Shown piece by piece: positions 49,690 to 61,380 of a stretch of 64,000 nucleotides of DNA. A model generated the notes under the pieces. That model did no database searches. It saw only the letters and a program-made list of their open reading frames with translations, and was not told the DNA's origin. A program made the position numbers and the translations under genes. This stretch comes from Tragulus kanchil (lineage: Eukaryota; Chordata; Mammalia; Artiodactyla; Tragulidae), in assembly GCA_022376925.1 (NCBI GenBank), contig JAIOJX010000030.1, positions 173,285,298 to 173,349,297 on the forward strand, given 5' to 3'. The number at the start of each line of letters is the position of its first letter. The stretch's first letter is position 1.

Positions 49690-51936
49690 AAATGAAAAAA
49701 AGTTCAGAGGGAACAGGAAAACATGGAAGAAGCTCAGAAATATTCATGATGCATGAGTTAATAAAAGAGGATGACAAGCTACCCTAAGCGGGGGGAATGA
49801 AGGCGCAACAATATTGCTGACTGTTGAATGTGAACTTACTTGATCTAGAGAATGTTAAGAATTTCTTCTTATTCCTACCTTTGCTTATATTTCAAAGGCA
49901 TCAAGAGCCTTTGCATTCACTGAATGGGCCTTAAATAATTCTTCCATTCTATCACAAGGCTTCTGATTGCCCTCAAGACTCAAGCTGAATTCTTCATAAT
50001 CTTCTCCCCTGGTGAATATCAATGTGGAAAATATGTTTCATTCAAACTTCTGATAAATGGAGGAAAACAGATCATAGACTCAGAAATTTTATGTTAATTT
50101 TTGGTGAAAATACAGTTTCTTCTTTGTTGTTTCATGGATGAATGCTAAACTTCTAGGAGACTAAGAACATCTGCTAATGCTATAGTAGCAAAATCAAGAA
50201 ATCAAAATGTCTCAGGAGAAACAAGCGGAGAATGCTACAAGGAAAAATCAGTCAACCATGCTGAGTGTCTCTGAGTCAGCAAGAATAGTGTGATCCTTAT
50301 AACTGACCACATGAAGGTTGCTGAATTTTGAAAAAAGGAATTTCAATGAAGTTTTCTACCAAAAGACCTATTTTAACAAGATTAGGAGTAAATGAAAGTG
50401 AGGAACTTGATACATTTTATATAGAGCTATTTCTGGAAGCTATTTCTGGAAGTTAATAACTATTTCTGGAAGTTCTGAAAAAAAATAGTGCAAATACAGA
50501 AGAGAGATATAAGATCAAAGGGAGGATCTATTCTCTTTCAGGTGATGTTTTGTCATTTATTGTTACCTCTGTTTAGATGAGGAAGGGAAGGGTCTTTGTA
50601 TTCTGATGGGAATAATCCTGGAGAGTGAGGGAAGATATGAGCTGAGTAGGAAAATCTTCAAAGGAGTTGTAACTGGTCATAGAAGAAAAAGTGAACACAA
50701 TAAGGGAAAGTTTGGGGAATTGGTGGAAAGATATGGAAAGCAACAGATTTCTTTTGTTACTGAAAACATAGGAAGGCTGATAAGCTGATAGTGAGGAATG
50801 GGGAAGAGGGATAAAATGAAAAAAGTTCAGAGGGAACAGGAAAACATGGAAGAAGCTCAGAAATATTCATGATGCATGAGTTAATAAAAGAGGATGACAA
50901 GCTACCCTAAGCGGGGGGAATGAAGGCGCAACAATATTGCTGACTGTTGAATGTGAACTTACTTGATCTAGAGAATGTTAAGAATTTCTTCTTATTCCTA
51001 CCTTTGCTTATATTTCAAAGGCATCAAGAGCCTTTGCATTCACTGAATGGGCCTTAAATAATTCTTCCATTCTATCACAAGGCTTCTGATTGCCCTCAAG
51101 ACTCAAGCTGAATTCTTCATAATCTTCTCCCCTGGTGAATATCAATGTGGAAAATATGTTTCATTCAAACTTCTGATAAATGGAGGAAAACAGATCATAG
51201 ACTCAGAAATTTTATGTTAATTTTTGGTGAAAATACAGTTTCTTCTTTGTTGTTTCATGGATGAATGCTAAACTTCTAGGAGACTAAGAACATCTGCTAA
51301 TGCTATAGTAGCAAAATCAAGAAATCAAAATGTCTCAGGAGAAACAAGCGGAGAATGCTACAAGGAAAAATCAGTCAACCATGCTGAGTGTCTCTGAGTC
51401 AGCAAGAATAGTGTGATCCTTATAACTGACCACATGAAGGTTGCTGAATTTTGAAAAAAGGAATTTCAATGAAGTTTTCTACCAAAAGACCTATTTTAAC
51501 AAGATTAGGAGTAAATGAAAGTGAGGAACTTGATACATTTTATATAGAGCTATTTCTGGAAGCTATTTCTGGAAGTTAATAACTATTTCTGGAAGTTCTG
51601 AAAAAAAATAGTGCAAATACAGAAGAGAGATATAAGATCAAAGGGAGGATCTATTCTCTTTCAGGTGATGTTTTGTCATTTATTGTTACCTCTGTTTAGA
51701 TGAGGAAGGGAAGGGTCTTTGTATTCTGATGGGAATAATCCTGGAGAGTGAGGGAAGATATGAGCTGAGTAGGAAAATCTTCAAAGGAGTTGTAACTGGT
51801 CATAGAAGAAAAAGTGAACACAATAAGGGAAAGTTTGGGGAATTGGTGGAAAGATATGGAAAGCAACAGATTTCTTTTGTTACTGAAAACATAGGAAGGC
51901 TGATAAGCTGATAGTGAGGAATGGGGAAGAGGGATA
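49690..51936. repeat. Tandem duplication R, period 1123
   Basis: Copy 1 is 49690-50812 and copy 2 is 50813-51936, joined at the shared 'aaaatgaa' tract with one A missing in copy 2. The copies are otherwise near-identical and include the small ctatttctggaag repeat. Confidence 0.95.
50427..50472. repeat. Three copies of a 13-base unit
   Basis: ctatttctggaag occurs at 50427-50439, 50440-50452 and 50460-50472. The same trio lies 1123 bases downstream in the second copy of duplication R. Confidence 0.9.
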
Positions 51937-52108
51937 AGAAGTTAAAATAACTCTACAATTTTAAATGGTAAAATCACCATAAATAAAGAGAGAGCAGCAA
52001 GATTCATTCTTGAAGAGGTAATAATCTTTCAGTGCATTTAGTTGGCAGTGCATGAATGACATCCAGGTACTGTTAGCCAAGTTCTCAGAAATAAAATATG
52101 ACAATGTG

Positions 52109-52379
52109 GGGCTTTCCTGGTGGTCCAGTCAGTGGAGGCTCCACTTTGCAGTGCAGGGGGCAGTGGTTGGATCCCTGGCCCGGGCGGATCCCCACATGCC
52201 ATGGAGCAGCTGGACCAGTGTGTCCAATTGCATGCCGGTGCTCTGGAGTGCATGCGCCCAGAGCCAGTGCTCTGCAACAAGAGGACACTGCAATGGGAGG
52301 CCCATACAAATTGAAGAATAAAGACAGATGAAAAATAAAGAAAAAATCAATAAAAAGAGGCCAAAAATTTTTAAAAAAT
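52109..52379 (+). mobile_element. CHR-type SINE with 13-base TSD
   Basis: The head 'ggctttcctggtggtccagt' is followed by the body ('gtgtccaattgcatgccggt') and a tail with 'gaggccaaaaatttttaaaa'. The TSD atatgacaatgtg is exact at 52096-52108 and 52380-52392. The many overlapping ORFs at 52038-52350 on both strands are this SINE. Confidence 0.92.
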
Positions 52380-53222
52380 ATATGACAATGTGAAAGAATT
52401 ATTAGGACTAAAGGTTCAGATCAGCTATTATCCAGGCAGTGATAATAGCTGAACCCTAAGAATTAGATGACACAGACATAGAAGATAGGGAAAGAGTAGA
52501 AAAGATGAGCAAGAACAGCGCCTTTGGGAAATGTCTATACTTATGGAATAGAAGCAAGAAGTTGATGCAGAAGAAATAGAACAGTGGTGCCTACGAACCA
52601 AAGAGGACCAGAATTGTGATGCAACAAAGAAATGGAATCGTGAAGTCCAAAGGCTAAAGAAATGTTGAGAGAAAGATCAACTACGTAATCTCAATGGATT
52701 TAGCAGGTAGGGGTCATTTCAGAAAACTCTTTCAGCAGATTAATAAGGGTAATATATCCAGACTCTATTCTCTTTCAGGTGATGTTTTGTCATTTATTGT
52801 TACCTCTGTTTAGATGAGGAAGGGAAGGGTCTTTGTATTCTGATGGGAATAATCCTGGAGAGTGAGGGAAGATATGAGCTGAGTAGGAAAATCTTCAAAG
52901 GAGTTGTAACTGGTCATAGAAGAAAAAGTGAACACAATAAGGGAAAGTTTGGGGAATTGGTGGAAAGATATGGAAAGCAACAGATTTCTTTTGTTACTGA
53001 AAACATAGGAAGGCTGATAAGCTGATAGTGAGGAATGGGGAAGAGGGATAAGAAGTTAAAATAACTCTACAATTTTAAATGGTAAAATCACCATAAATAA
53101 AGAGAGAGCAGCAAGATTCATTCTTGAAGAGGTAATAATCTTTCAGTGCATTTAGTTGGCAGTGCATGAATGACATCCAGGTACTGTTAGCCAAGTTCTC
53201 AGAAATAAAATATGACAATGTG

Positions 53223-53492
53223 GGGCTTTCCTGGTGGTCCAGTCAGTGGAGGCTCCACTTTGCAGTGCAGGGGGCAGTGGTTGGATCCCTGGCCCGGGCG
53301 GATCCCACATGCCATGGAGCAGCTGGACCAGTGTGTCCAATTGCATGCCGGTGCTCTGGAGTGCATGCGCCCAGAGCCAGTGCTCTGCAACAAGAGGACA
53401 CTGCAATGGGAGGCCCATACAAATTGAAGAATAAAGACAGATGAAAAATAAAGAAAAAATCAATAAAAAGAGGCCAAAAATTTTTAAAAAAT
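53223..53492 (+). mobile_element. CHR-type SINE, second copy within duplication S
   Basis: The 52109 element shifted by 1114, one base shorter, with the same TSD (53493-53505 on the right). It is a segment copy. Confidence 0.92.
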
Positions 53493-54239
53493 ATATGACA
53501 ATGTGAAAGAATTATTAGGACTAAAGGTTCAGATCAGCTATTATCCAGGCAGTGATAATAGCTGAACCCTAAGAATTAGATGACACAGACATAGAAGATA
53601 GGGAAAGAGTAGAAAAGATGAGCAAGAACAGCGCCTTTGGGAAATGTCTATACTTATGGAATAGAAGCAAGAAGTTGATGCAGAAGAAATAGAACAGTGG
53701 TGCCTACGAACCAAAGAGGACCAGAATTGTGATGCAACAAAGAAATGGAATCGTGAAGTCCAAAGGCTAAAGAAATGTTGAGAGAAAGATCAACTACGTA
53801 ATCTCAATGGATTTAGCAGGTAGGGGGTCATTTCAGAAAACTCTTTCAGCAGATTAATAAGGGTAATATATCCAGACTCCACAAATTAAACAATATTTGA
53901 AAGGAAGTTAACAGCTGGCAATTTCTTTTGAAAAGTTCCTTGGAGAGAATGGGAGAGTTAGACTAGTAGTTTGAAGAGGTGGCAGAATCAAGGAATTTAA
54001 TGTATTCATCAGAATGAAGACATTAACGTAATTATAGGAAGAACTGAAATGTCAGGGGAAAGACAGAAATTGAAAACATCAATAAGAATGAAGATAATGG
54101 ATAAAGTGAGCCTTCTTCCATCCCAACAAAAAAAAATGCTTTGGCTACGTCTTACCTGCAAACAGTTCTCAGAACCTTCCTCCTCTTGTGGAAAAAATGG
54201 GGGATGAGAGGATGGTCATATCCCAGATGTCAAGTGAAT

Positions 54240-54990
54240 CCCTCAGACAGGGTGCCAAGTGAGCATTCTTGGCTTCTTGCAAGAAAAAAAAATCAAGAGC
54301 AAGTCATAGTAAAGTGAAAACAGGTTTATTTAGAGAGCTACACACTCCAGAATATGGGCCAATTCAGAAGACAAGAGAGGCCCAAAGTGTGGCAGTGGTT
54401 AGTTTTTAATGGGCTGTGTAATTTTACAGGCTAACGAATGGGAGGAATATTGTAACTATCTGGGAGAAGAAGTGGAATTTCCATGAGTCGAAACACCACC
54501 CACATTTCTGTCTTTTACAGTGGGTCCTAGAACTGTCATGTTGTCTGTAGGTGTGTTAGTTAGCATATGCTAATGTATTGAGGGCAACAGAGGATGAGAC
54601 AGCTGGATGGCATCACCAACTCAATGGACAAGAACTTGGGCAAGTTCCTGAAGATGCTGAGAGACAGGGAAGCAGAGACAGTGAGAGACAGGGATGCCTG
54701 GAGCGTTGCAGTTCATGGTGTCACTAAGAGTCAGACATGACTTGTCAGCTGAACAACAACAACATATTACAATGAATATATGATGAAGCTCAAGGTTTAC
54801 TGGAAGTCAGACCTTCCACCATTTTTGACCTAGTAGGTTCTAACTGGTTTTTGTGGTATCCTGTTCTTAATGGTTGTGTCATTCTTTTCATGGTTGTGCC
54901 CTGTCCTCTTCCTTTCTGTCTTACCCTCAACATTTGATGACTCGTTGATACCTCTAAACTCCCCCAAGTCAGGATGAGCTTAAGACATAT
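54240..54990. mobile_element. LTR-like endogenous retroviral remnant, split by a SINE
   Basis: The tract 'caggtttatttagagagcta' through 'gtggcagtggttagttttta', resuming after the SINE with 'gaagctcaaggtttactgga' and 'catggttgtgccctgtcctc', has the texture of a ruminant solitary LTR that I have seen as a common dispersed repeat. Family and orientation cannot be fixed by eye. No gag, pol or env coding sequence is present. Confidence 0.5.
54589..54765 (+). mobile_element. Bov-A / ART2-type SINE inserted in the LTR-like sequence
   Basis: Contains 'agctggatggcatcaccaac', 'tcaatggacaagaacttggg' and 'gttcatggtgtcactaagag', followed by an (AAC)n tail at 54752-54763. This is the BovB-related SINE 3' body. 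It lies between the two parts of the LTR-like element. Confidence 0.82.
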
Positions 54991-55464
54991 TTGCATGCTG
55001 GTCACAGCCTAGATGATCTTCATGCCTCAGGTTTTGTTTCAAATATTCCCTTCTGTAAAAGATATTTTTCTGACAACACTCTCTGAAGTAGCCTGCCCAG
55101 GAGTCATATCCTATCAGAGCATACCATTTATTTCCATGAAAGAACTTAACAAAAAAAGAAACTGTCTGCTTTCTCGGTTATTTCTAAGCTTTATGAGAAG
55201 AAATTTGTTCCAAACAGCAGTGTAATTTCTCTGCTTGGCATGATAATAAGCAATAAATCAACATTTGTAGAATAAAGGTAGAGAAACTGAAAAAATTAAA
55301 GAAGGAGTTCTCTTTTAAAATAAAGAGGAACAGTTCCTTTCCATGAAAAAATAGATAGTGGTAAGAGTTAAAAATTTTGTAGTAGATAGGAACAATTTTG
55401 AAGTAATTCAATTTGATAAGGTAGGAGTCAAGGTTATCTGCTAAAATAATATCCCAATGCCACC

Positions 55465-55665
55465 ACTGAACTTACATTCACAGGGCATTTTTGATTTGCC
55501 AGATACTGTGTTCAGTACGTTTCAGCAATATCCCACTTAATCCTCGCAACAGCCTGTGGGTGTTCTCCACATCTTACTGATAAAGTAACTTAAGACTCAA
55601 AGAAGAAGAGATGCAGTCACAGTCACACAGCAAGAAAGACACGGGATGGAAATCCAGGCTTACCC
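55465..55665 (+). repeat. MIR element
   Basis: The order 'agatactgtgttcagtacgt', 'cacttaatcctcgcaacagc', 'cttactgataaagtaactta' and 'cagtcacacagcaagaaaga' follows the MIR consensus nearly end to end. MIRs are ancient mammalian core-SINEs, so this is a fixed old element. Confidence 0.85.
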
Positions 55666-56161
55666 TAAATCTCCTCCTCTTATCCATGATGAAACAGTGT
55701 CAGGTGTGAGGAGAATCAGATTGGACTTGGAGACATAAGGCAGCAGAAAACCTTAGGCACAGCTGCACAGTGGCATGTCTCAAGAGTCAGGAATAAAGTA
55801 AGTTAAATGAAAGATTGTGAGTGGTCTTCCTAGAGCAGGCCTGGCAAGTTAGTAAACTGGGACTGAGTTTCCCAGAACTCACTCCCCTATGAAGCGTTGG
55901 CCATAAACAGACAGTATGTGTAAGATGTGGAAGATGGGAGAGAAGCATCAGCAGTATCCTTTATCAGACTAGCACTGAGAGCAGGGCACCAGCACGTGCT
56001 CAGCTGCATGCCTGCTGGTGTGGGGCCACGGCCCAGTGCCCCTCTACCCAGTGCTTCCAGCACCCTGAGGATCTGTGAGACCTCTCCAAATGCCAGGTCA
56101 CCAAGTACAGCCCCTAAGGCATCAACCAGGTCTGTAGCTCCTCCTGCCATTGCATCTCCTC

Positions 56162-58405
56162 CTCCCGCATTTCCACTCCTGGGCCAGTGAGCGTTCATCT
56201 CCATGACTCAGAAATCCAGCCTCTCTTGCAGGTCACCTGCAGATCTGAAAGCAGAGGTTTTGCTGGTGGTGAGAGAGGGAATGGATGCCAGCTTTCTTAC
56301 CTGTTGTTGACACTTTGCCTTGTTCCCTCCACTTTCCTTCCACTCTTCCTGATGACTTCAGCCCCAGCAGGAGACATGGAAGCAACAGGCATTCCTGAAA
56401 GTGTTTAGCCAGCTCCACAATAGCATATGTCACAGCCCCACAAGAAACCCTGAATTCTATATCGTTCTTATCGTTTTTTGCTTCTTGGCTAGCAGTCTTC
56501 AAGACAAATGGGCCTAACTGATGGAAGGAAACATAGAATAAGTTGGCACTTGTAGTACTATCCAACACTGATCTAAAAATACAAGCAATAAATAAAAAAT
56601 CAATAATCAATAAATGGTGGACAAAGCCCTGTGAAGGGACTAGATCCATAAGAACTGCTGAAGAGGCCACTGCAATGGGAGGCCCACGCAGGCCAAAGAA
56701 CAAAGATGGATGAAAATAAATGATGACTTAGAGGCAAAAAAAGGAAAAAAAAAAAACATAGCCTAGGTGAGACTAATCTCATTCATGTCTATATATGTAT
56801 ATTTATACACAAATTTATTAAATAAATATTGTTAAACACATAATGTGTTATTCAAAAGGCCCTAATTATACACAGAATCTTCTCCCCAGTTTAACTGCAA
56901 ATGCCAGAAATGATAGATTCTTAATGGTAGGAGTAACCATAAAACTAAAGGTGCAACTTGTCAGACAAATTTGAATTGAACTAACTGATGTAACGTGGAA
57001 TAGAAAAGCAGGCAAGTTTAGGTGAACTTAAAGAGAATATATACCTGAGAGATGACTCTCAAGTGGAACCACAAAAGGCGTCCAAACAAAAATGAGCATC
57101 TAGGAAGAGAAGACGGATGGCGCCGTCTCAGGATAGCTCCCAGGAGAGTTATCTGCAGGCTGTCTTATGGATGGTCCTGCCTAACTGGGGAGACACTTCT
57201 TTTCTCTGCCAAGAGAACTGGTGCCTAATCTAAACAGAATGCTCTTTACACAGAGTAAGTTATTTTCTGGATCACTAGATCTGGGCACTCTCCTCCGCAT
57301 TTCCACTCCTGGGCCAGTGAGCGTTCATCTCCATGACTCAGAAATCCAGCCTCTCTTGCAGGTCACCTGCAGATCTGAAAGCAGAGGTTTTGCTGGTGGT
57401 GAGAGAGGGAATGGATGCCAGCTTTCTTACCTGTTGTTGACACTTTGCCTTGTTCCCTCCACTTTCCTTCCACTCTTCCTGATGACTTCAGCCCCAGCAG
57501 GAGACATGGAAGCAACAGGCATTCCTGAAAGTGTTTAGCCAGCTCCACAATAGCATATGTCACAGCCCCACAAGAAACCCTGAATTCTATATCGTTCTTA
57601 TCGTTTTTTGCTTCTTGGCTAGCAGTCTTCAAGACAAATGGGCCTAACTGATGGAAGGAAACATAGAATAAGTTGGCACTTGTAGTACTATCCAACACTG
57701 ATCTAAAAATACAAGCAATAAATAAAAAATCAATAATCAATAAATGGTGGACAAAGCCCTGTGAAGGGACTAGATCCATAAGAACTGCTGAAGAGGCCAC
57801 TGCAATGGGAGGCCCACGCAGGCCAAAGAACAAAGATGGATGAAAATAAATGATGACTTAGAGGCAAAAAAAGGAAAAAAAAAAAACATAGCCTAGGTGA
57901 GACTAATCTCATTCATGTCTATATATGTATATTTATACACAAATTTATTAAATAAATATTGTTAAACACATAATGTGTTATTCAAAAGGCCCTAATTATA
58001 CACAGAATCTTCTCCCCAGTTTAACTGCAAATGCCAGAAATGATAGATTCTTAATGGTAGGAGTAACCATAAAACTAAAGGTGCAACTTGTCAGACAAAT
58101 TTGAATTGAACTAACTGATGTAACGTGGAATAGAAAAGCAGGCAAGTTTAGGTGAACTTAAAGAGAATATATACCTGAGAGATGACTCTCAAGTGGAACC
58201 ACAAAAGGCGTCCAAACAAAAATGAGCATCTAGGAAGAGAAGACGGATGGCGCCGTCTCAGGATAGCTCCCAGGAGAGTTATCTGCAGGCTGTCTTATGG
58301 ATGGTCCTGCCTAACTGGGGAGACACTTCTTTTCTCTGCCAAGAGAACTGGTGCCTAATCCTTGATCTAAACAGAATGCTCTTTACACAGAGTAAGTTAT
58401 TTTCC
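56162..58405. repeat. Tandem duplication T, period 1130
   Basis: Copy 1 is about 56162-57266 and copy 2 is 57296 to about 58405, with filler 57267-57295 ('atcactagatctgggcactc'). Copy 1 lacks 'cttgat' near its end ('gcctaatctaaac' against 'gcctaatccttgatctaaac'). The 156-residue minus-strand ORF occurs in both copies (56233-56703, 57363-57833), starts inside a reversed SINE tail and is not a gene. Confidence 0.95.
56650..56758 (+). mobile_element. CHR-type SINE 3' fragment
   Basis: Contains 'aggccactgcaatgggaggc' and 'aggccaaagaacaaagatgg' with an A-rich tail, the 3' body of the long CHR subtype without its tRNA head. It is repeated at about 57780-57888. Confidence 0.85.
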
Positions 58406-58759
58406 TGGGAAGCATCCACTATGTGGATGCTGAAGCTGTTGAGAGGAAAGTGAGTCAAAATAACTTCAAGCCTATATGAGATATTCAGAGAGAAATGAAG
58501 GGAATCCCAACATGGGAGGCAGGGAAAAGCATGTGAAAATACTCCATTCATAAAGAAGATACTTCTTACCTGGGTAATTATATGAGCTCTAAGAAAATCA
58601 TCCTACTCCAATGTCAACCATGATAAAAAAAAAAAATCCTGATAGTGGATCAGATTTCCCACTTACACAGAAACCACAGCAGCTTTTCGATTCAGTGAAA
58701 TAGTATTTTAGGTAAATAGACACTGGTGCCTAAAACAAACTTTTACTACTTGTCTGTAA

Positions 58760-58763
<4 letters not shown>

Positions 58764-58791
<28 letters not shown>
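58764..58791. repeat. (TA)13 dinucleotide microsatellite
   Basis: A pure TA run of 27 bases. The second copy at about 59863-59890 has the same length. Dinucleotide runs mutate quickly, so equal length argues against an old duplication. Confidence 0.9.
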
Positions 58792-58794
<3 letters not shown>

Positions 58795-59034
58795 ATGAAC
58801 AATTAATAAACATTTGAGGCATACAATGGAAAGATAATAATAAATTACATATACAAGAAGAAACATATAATGTAATAAATAGAAAGGAATTAAGATCCTA
58901 ATTTATGTCTTCAGCATGATAAAGATGATGCTGAAGTAAAAAGAAAAGTCTAAGTAAAAAGAAAATATCATATTACCATGAAATTGAAGAATTCAGACAA
59001 CTAGACAGAGTCTTTGAAATTAAAAATATGTTCC

Positions 59035-59340
59035 TGTAAACCACTTCAGACCCAAAGACACATATAGACTGAAAGTGAAAGGATGAGAAAACATATTCCA
59101 TGCAAATGGAAACCAAAAGAAAGCTGGAGTAACACTCCTCATATCAGACAAAATAAACCTTAAAATAAATAAGATTATAAGAGACAAGGCAAGACACGAC
59201 ATAATGATCAAGTGATCAATCCAAGAGGAAGACATAACAAATGAAACAACCAACAAAGAATTAATTTCCAAAATATACAAGCAGCTCAGACAACTCAACA
59301 CCAAAAAGCCCCAAACAACCCAATCAAAAAATGGGAAAAA
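59035..59340 (+). mobile_element. L1 fragment cut off at a junction
   Basis: L1 ORF2-like sequence ('gacccaaagacacatataga', 'gctggagtaacactcctcat') followed by 'caacaccaaaaagccccaaa'. It breaks at 59340 because copy 1 of duplication U ends here; the intact continuation follows from 60438. Confidence 0.85.
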
Positions 59341-59856
59341 GACAATGGCGCCGTCTCAGGATAGCTCCCAGGAGAGTTATCTGCAGGCTGTCTTATGGAT
59401 GGTCCTGCCTAACTGGGGAGACACTTCTTTTCTCTGCCAAGAGAACTGGTGCCTAATCCTTGATCTAAACAGAATGCTCTTTACACAGAGTAAGTTATTT
59501 TCTGGGAAGCATCCACTATGTGGATGCTGAAGCTGTTGAGAGGAAAGTGAGTCAAAATAACTTCAAGCCTATATGAGATATTCAGAGAGAAATGAAGGGA
59601 ATCCCAACATGGGAGGCAGGGAAAAGCATGTGAAAATACTCCATTCATAAAGAAGATACTTCTTACCTGGGTAATTATATGAGCTCTAAGAAAATCATCC
59701 TACTCCAATGTCAACCATGATAAAAAAAAAAAATCCTGATAGTGGATCAGATTTCCCACTTACACAGAAACCACAGCAGCTTTTCGATTCAGTGAAATAG
59801 TATTTTAGGTAAATAGACACTGGTGCCTAAAACAAACTTTTACTACTTGTCTGTAA

Positions 59857-59891
<35 letters not shown>

Positions 59892-60130
59892 ATGAACAAT
59901 TAATAAACATTTGAGGCATACAATGGAAAGATAATAATAAATTACATATACAAGAAGAAACATATAATGTAATAAATAGAAAGGAATTAAGATCCTAATT
60001 TATGTCTTCAGCATGATAAAGATGATGCTGAAGTAAAAGAAAAGTCTAAGTAAAAAGAAAATATCATATTACCATGAAATTGAAGAATTCAGACAACTAG
60101 ACAGAGTCTTTGAAATTAAAAATATGTTCC

Positions 60131-61380
60131 TGTAAACCACTTCAGACCCAAAGACACATATAGACTGAAAGTGAAAGGATGAGAAAACATATTCCATGCA
60201 AATGGAAACCAAAAGAAAGCTGGAGTAACACTCCTCATATCAGACAAAATAAACCTTAAAATAAATAAGATTATAAGAGACAAGGCAAGACACGACATAA
60301 TGATCAAGTGATCAATCCAAGAGGAAGACATAACAAATGAAACAACCAACAAAGAATTAATTTCCAAAATATACAAGCAGCTCAGACAACTCAACACCAA
60401 AAAGCCCCAAACAACCCAATCAAAAAATGGGGAAAAGACCTAAACAGACATCTCTCCAAAGAAGACATACGCATGGCCAACAATCACATGAAAAGATGCT
60501 TAACATCACTCATTGTTACAGACACGCAAATCAAAACTAAAATGAGGTATCACCTCACACCAGTCAGAATGGCCATCATCAAAACATCCACAGAAAATAA
60601 ATGCTGTAAAGGGTATGGGGAAATGGGAACCCTCTTGCACTGTTGGTAGGAATGTAAACTGACACAGCCACTATGGAAGACAGGATGGAGATTCCTTGAA
60701 AAACTAGGAATAGAACCACCCATGTATGGCCTAGGAACCCTACTACTAGGGTATATACTCAGGTATATACCCTGAGGAAATCAAAATTGAAAGACATACA
60801 TGTACCCCATTGTTCACTGTAGCACTACCTACAATAGCTAGAACTTGGAAGCAACCTAGATGTCCATCAACAGATGAATGGATAAAGAATCTGTGATATA
60901 TATATTCAATGGAATATTACTCAGCCATAAAGAATGCATTTGAATCAATCCTAATGAGGTAGATGAACCTAGAAACTATTATAGAGTGAAGTAAGTCAGA
61001 AAGAGAAGGCAAATATTTTGTACTGACACATATATATGCAATCTAGAAATGTGGTGCTAATGAATGTATATTCAGAGCAGCAATGGAAAACCAGACACAC
61101 AAAACAAACTTATGAACATTTAAGGGAGGGAGGAGTGGGTGAGATGCATGGAAAAAGGAACATGGAAACTTACATTACCATATGTAAAATGAACACCCAA
61201 TGGGAATCTGCTGTAAGGCTAAGGGAACTCAAACAGGGGCTCTGTAACAACCTAGAGAGGTGGGATGGGGAGGGAGATGGGAGGGAAGTTCAAGAGGAAG
61301 GAGACATATGATACCTATGGCTGATTTAGATTCATGTGTGGCAGTAAACAACAAAACTCTGTAAAGGAAAAAAAAAAATT
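60131..61380 (+). mobile_element. 5'-truncated L1, ORF2 3' part and 3' UTR
   Basis: Contains the conserved L1 ORF2 tract 'caaatcaaaactaaaatgag', 'agaatggccatcatcaaaac', 'cttgcactgttggtaggaat', 'caacagatgaatggataaag' and 'gaatattactcagccataaa', then a 3' UTR with 'gaacaggggctctgtaac'-like sequence and a poly-A at about 61369-61379. The reverse-transcriptase part is missing and an internal deletion is likely near 60335. It is non-functional. The 91-residue ORF at 61036-61311 lies in the 3' UTR. Confidence 0.88.

Larger units (their letters stand above)
51651..53878. repeat. Tandem duplication S, period 1114
   Basis: Copy 1 is 51651-52764 and copy 2 is 52765-53878, joined at the shared 'gactc(t)' tract. 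Differences are single-base: 'ggatccccacatg' against 'ggatcccacatg' within the SINE and 'gtaggggtca' against 'gtagggggtca' near the end of copy 1. The first about 285 bases also occur in both copies of R, so the 60-residue ORF at 50606-50788 appears three times (also 51729-51911, 52843-53025). Confidence 0.95.
53879..56161. other. Single-copy segment with LTR-like sequence, SINE and MIR
   Basis: Elements are listed separately. 55005-55460 is AT-rich without recognised repeat. 55887-56190 has balanced GC and ORFs on both strands (105 and 87 residues) that overlap, with no recognisable domain. Confidence 0.6.
58247..60438. repeat. Tandem duplication U, period 1096-1098
   Basis: Copy 1 is 58247-59340 and copy 2 is 59345-60438. 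Copy 2 lacks one C ('tattttctggg' against 'tattttcctggg') and one A in a run near 60036. The first about 155 bases also occur at 57117-57266, making a triplicate. The end of copy 1 stops inside an L1 that continues after copy 2. Confidence 0.95.

Noticed and set aside
56233..56703. 156-residue minus-strand ORF, the longest in the window
   Set aside because: Its start lies in the reversed tail of a CHR SINE, the rest has no recognisable domain, and a plus-strand ORF overlaps it. It recurs at 57363-57833 only because of duplication T.
896..60438. A novel mobile element or amplified gene system with a 1.1 kb unit
   Set aside because: The duplicated units do not share sequence with one another, have no common termini or TSDs, and carry no common ORF. 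Only their length is similar, which fits an assembly process rather than an element.
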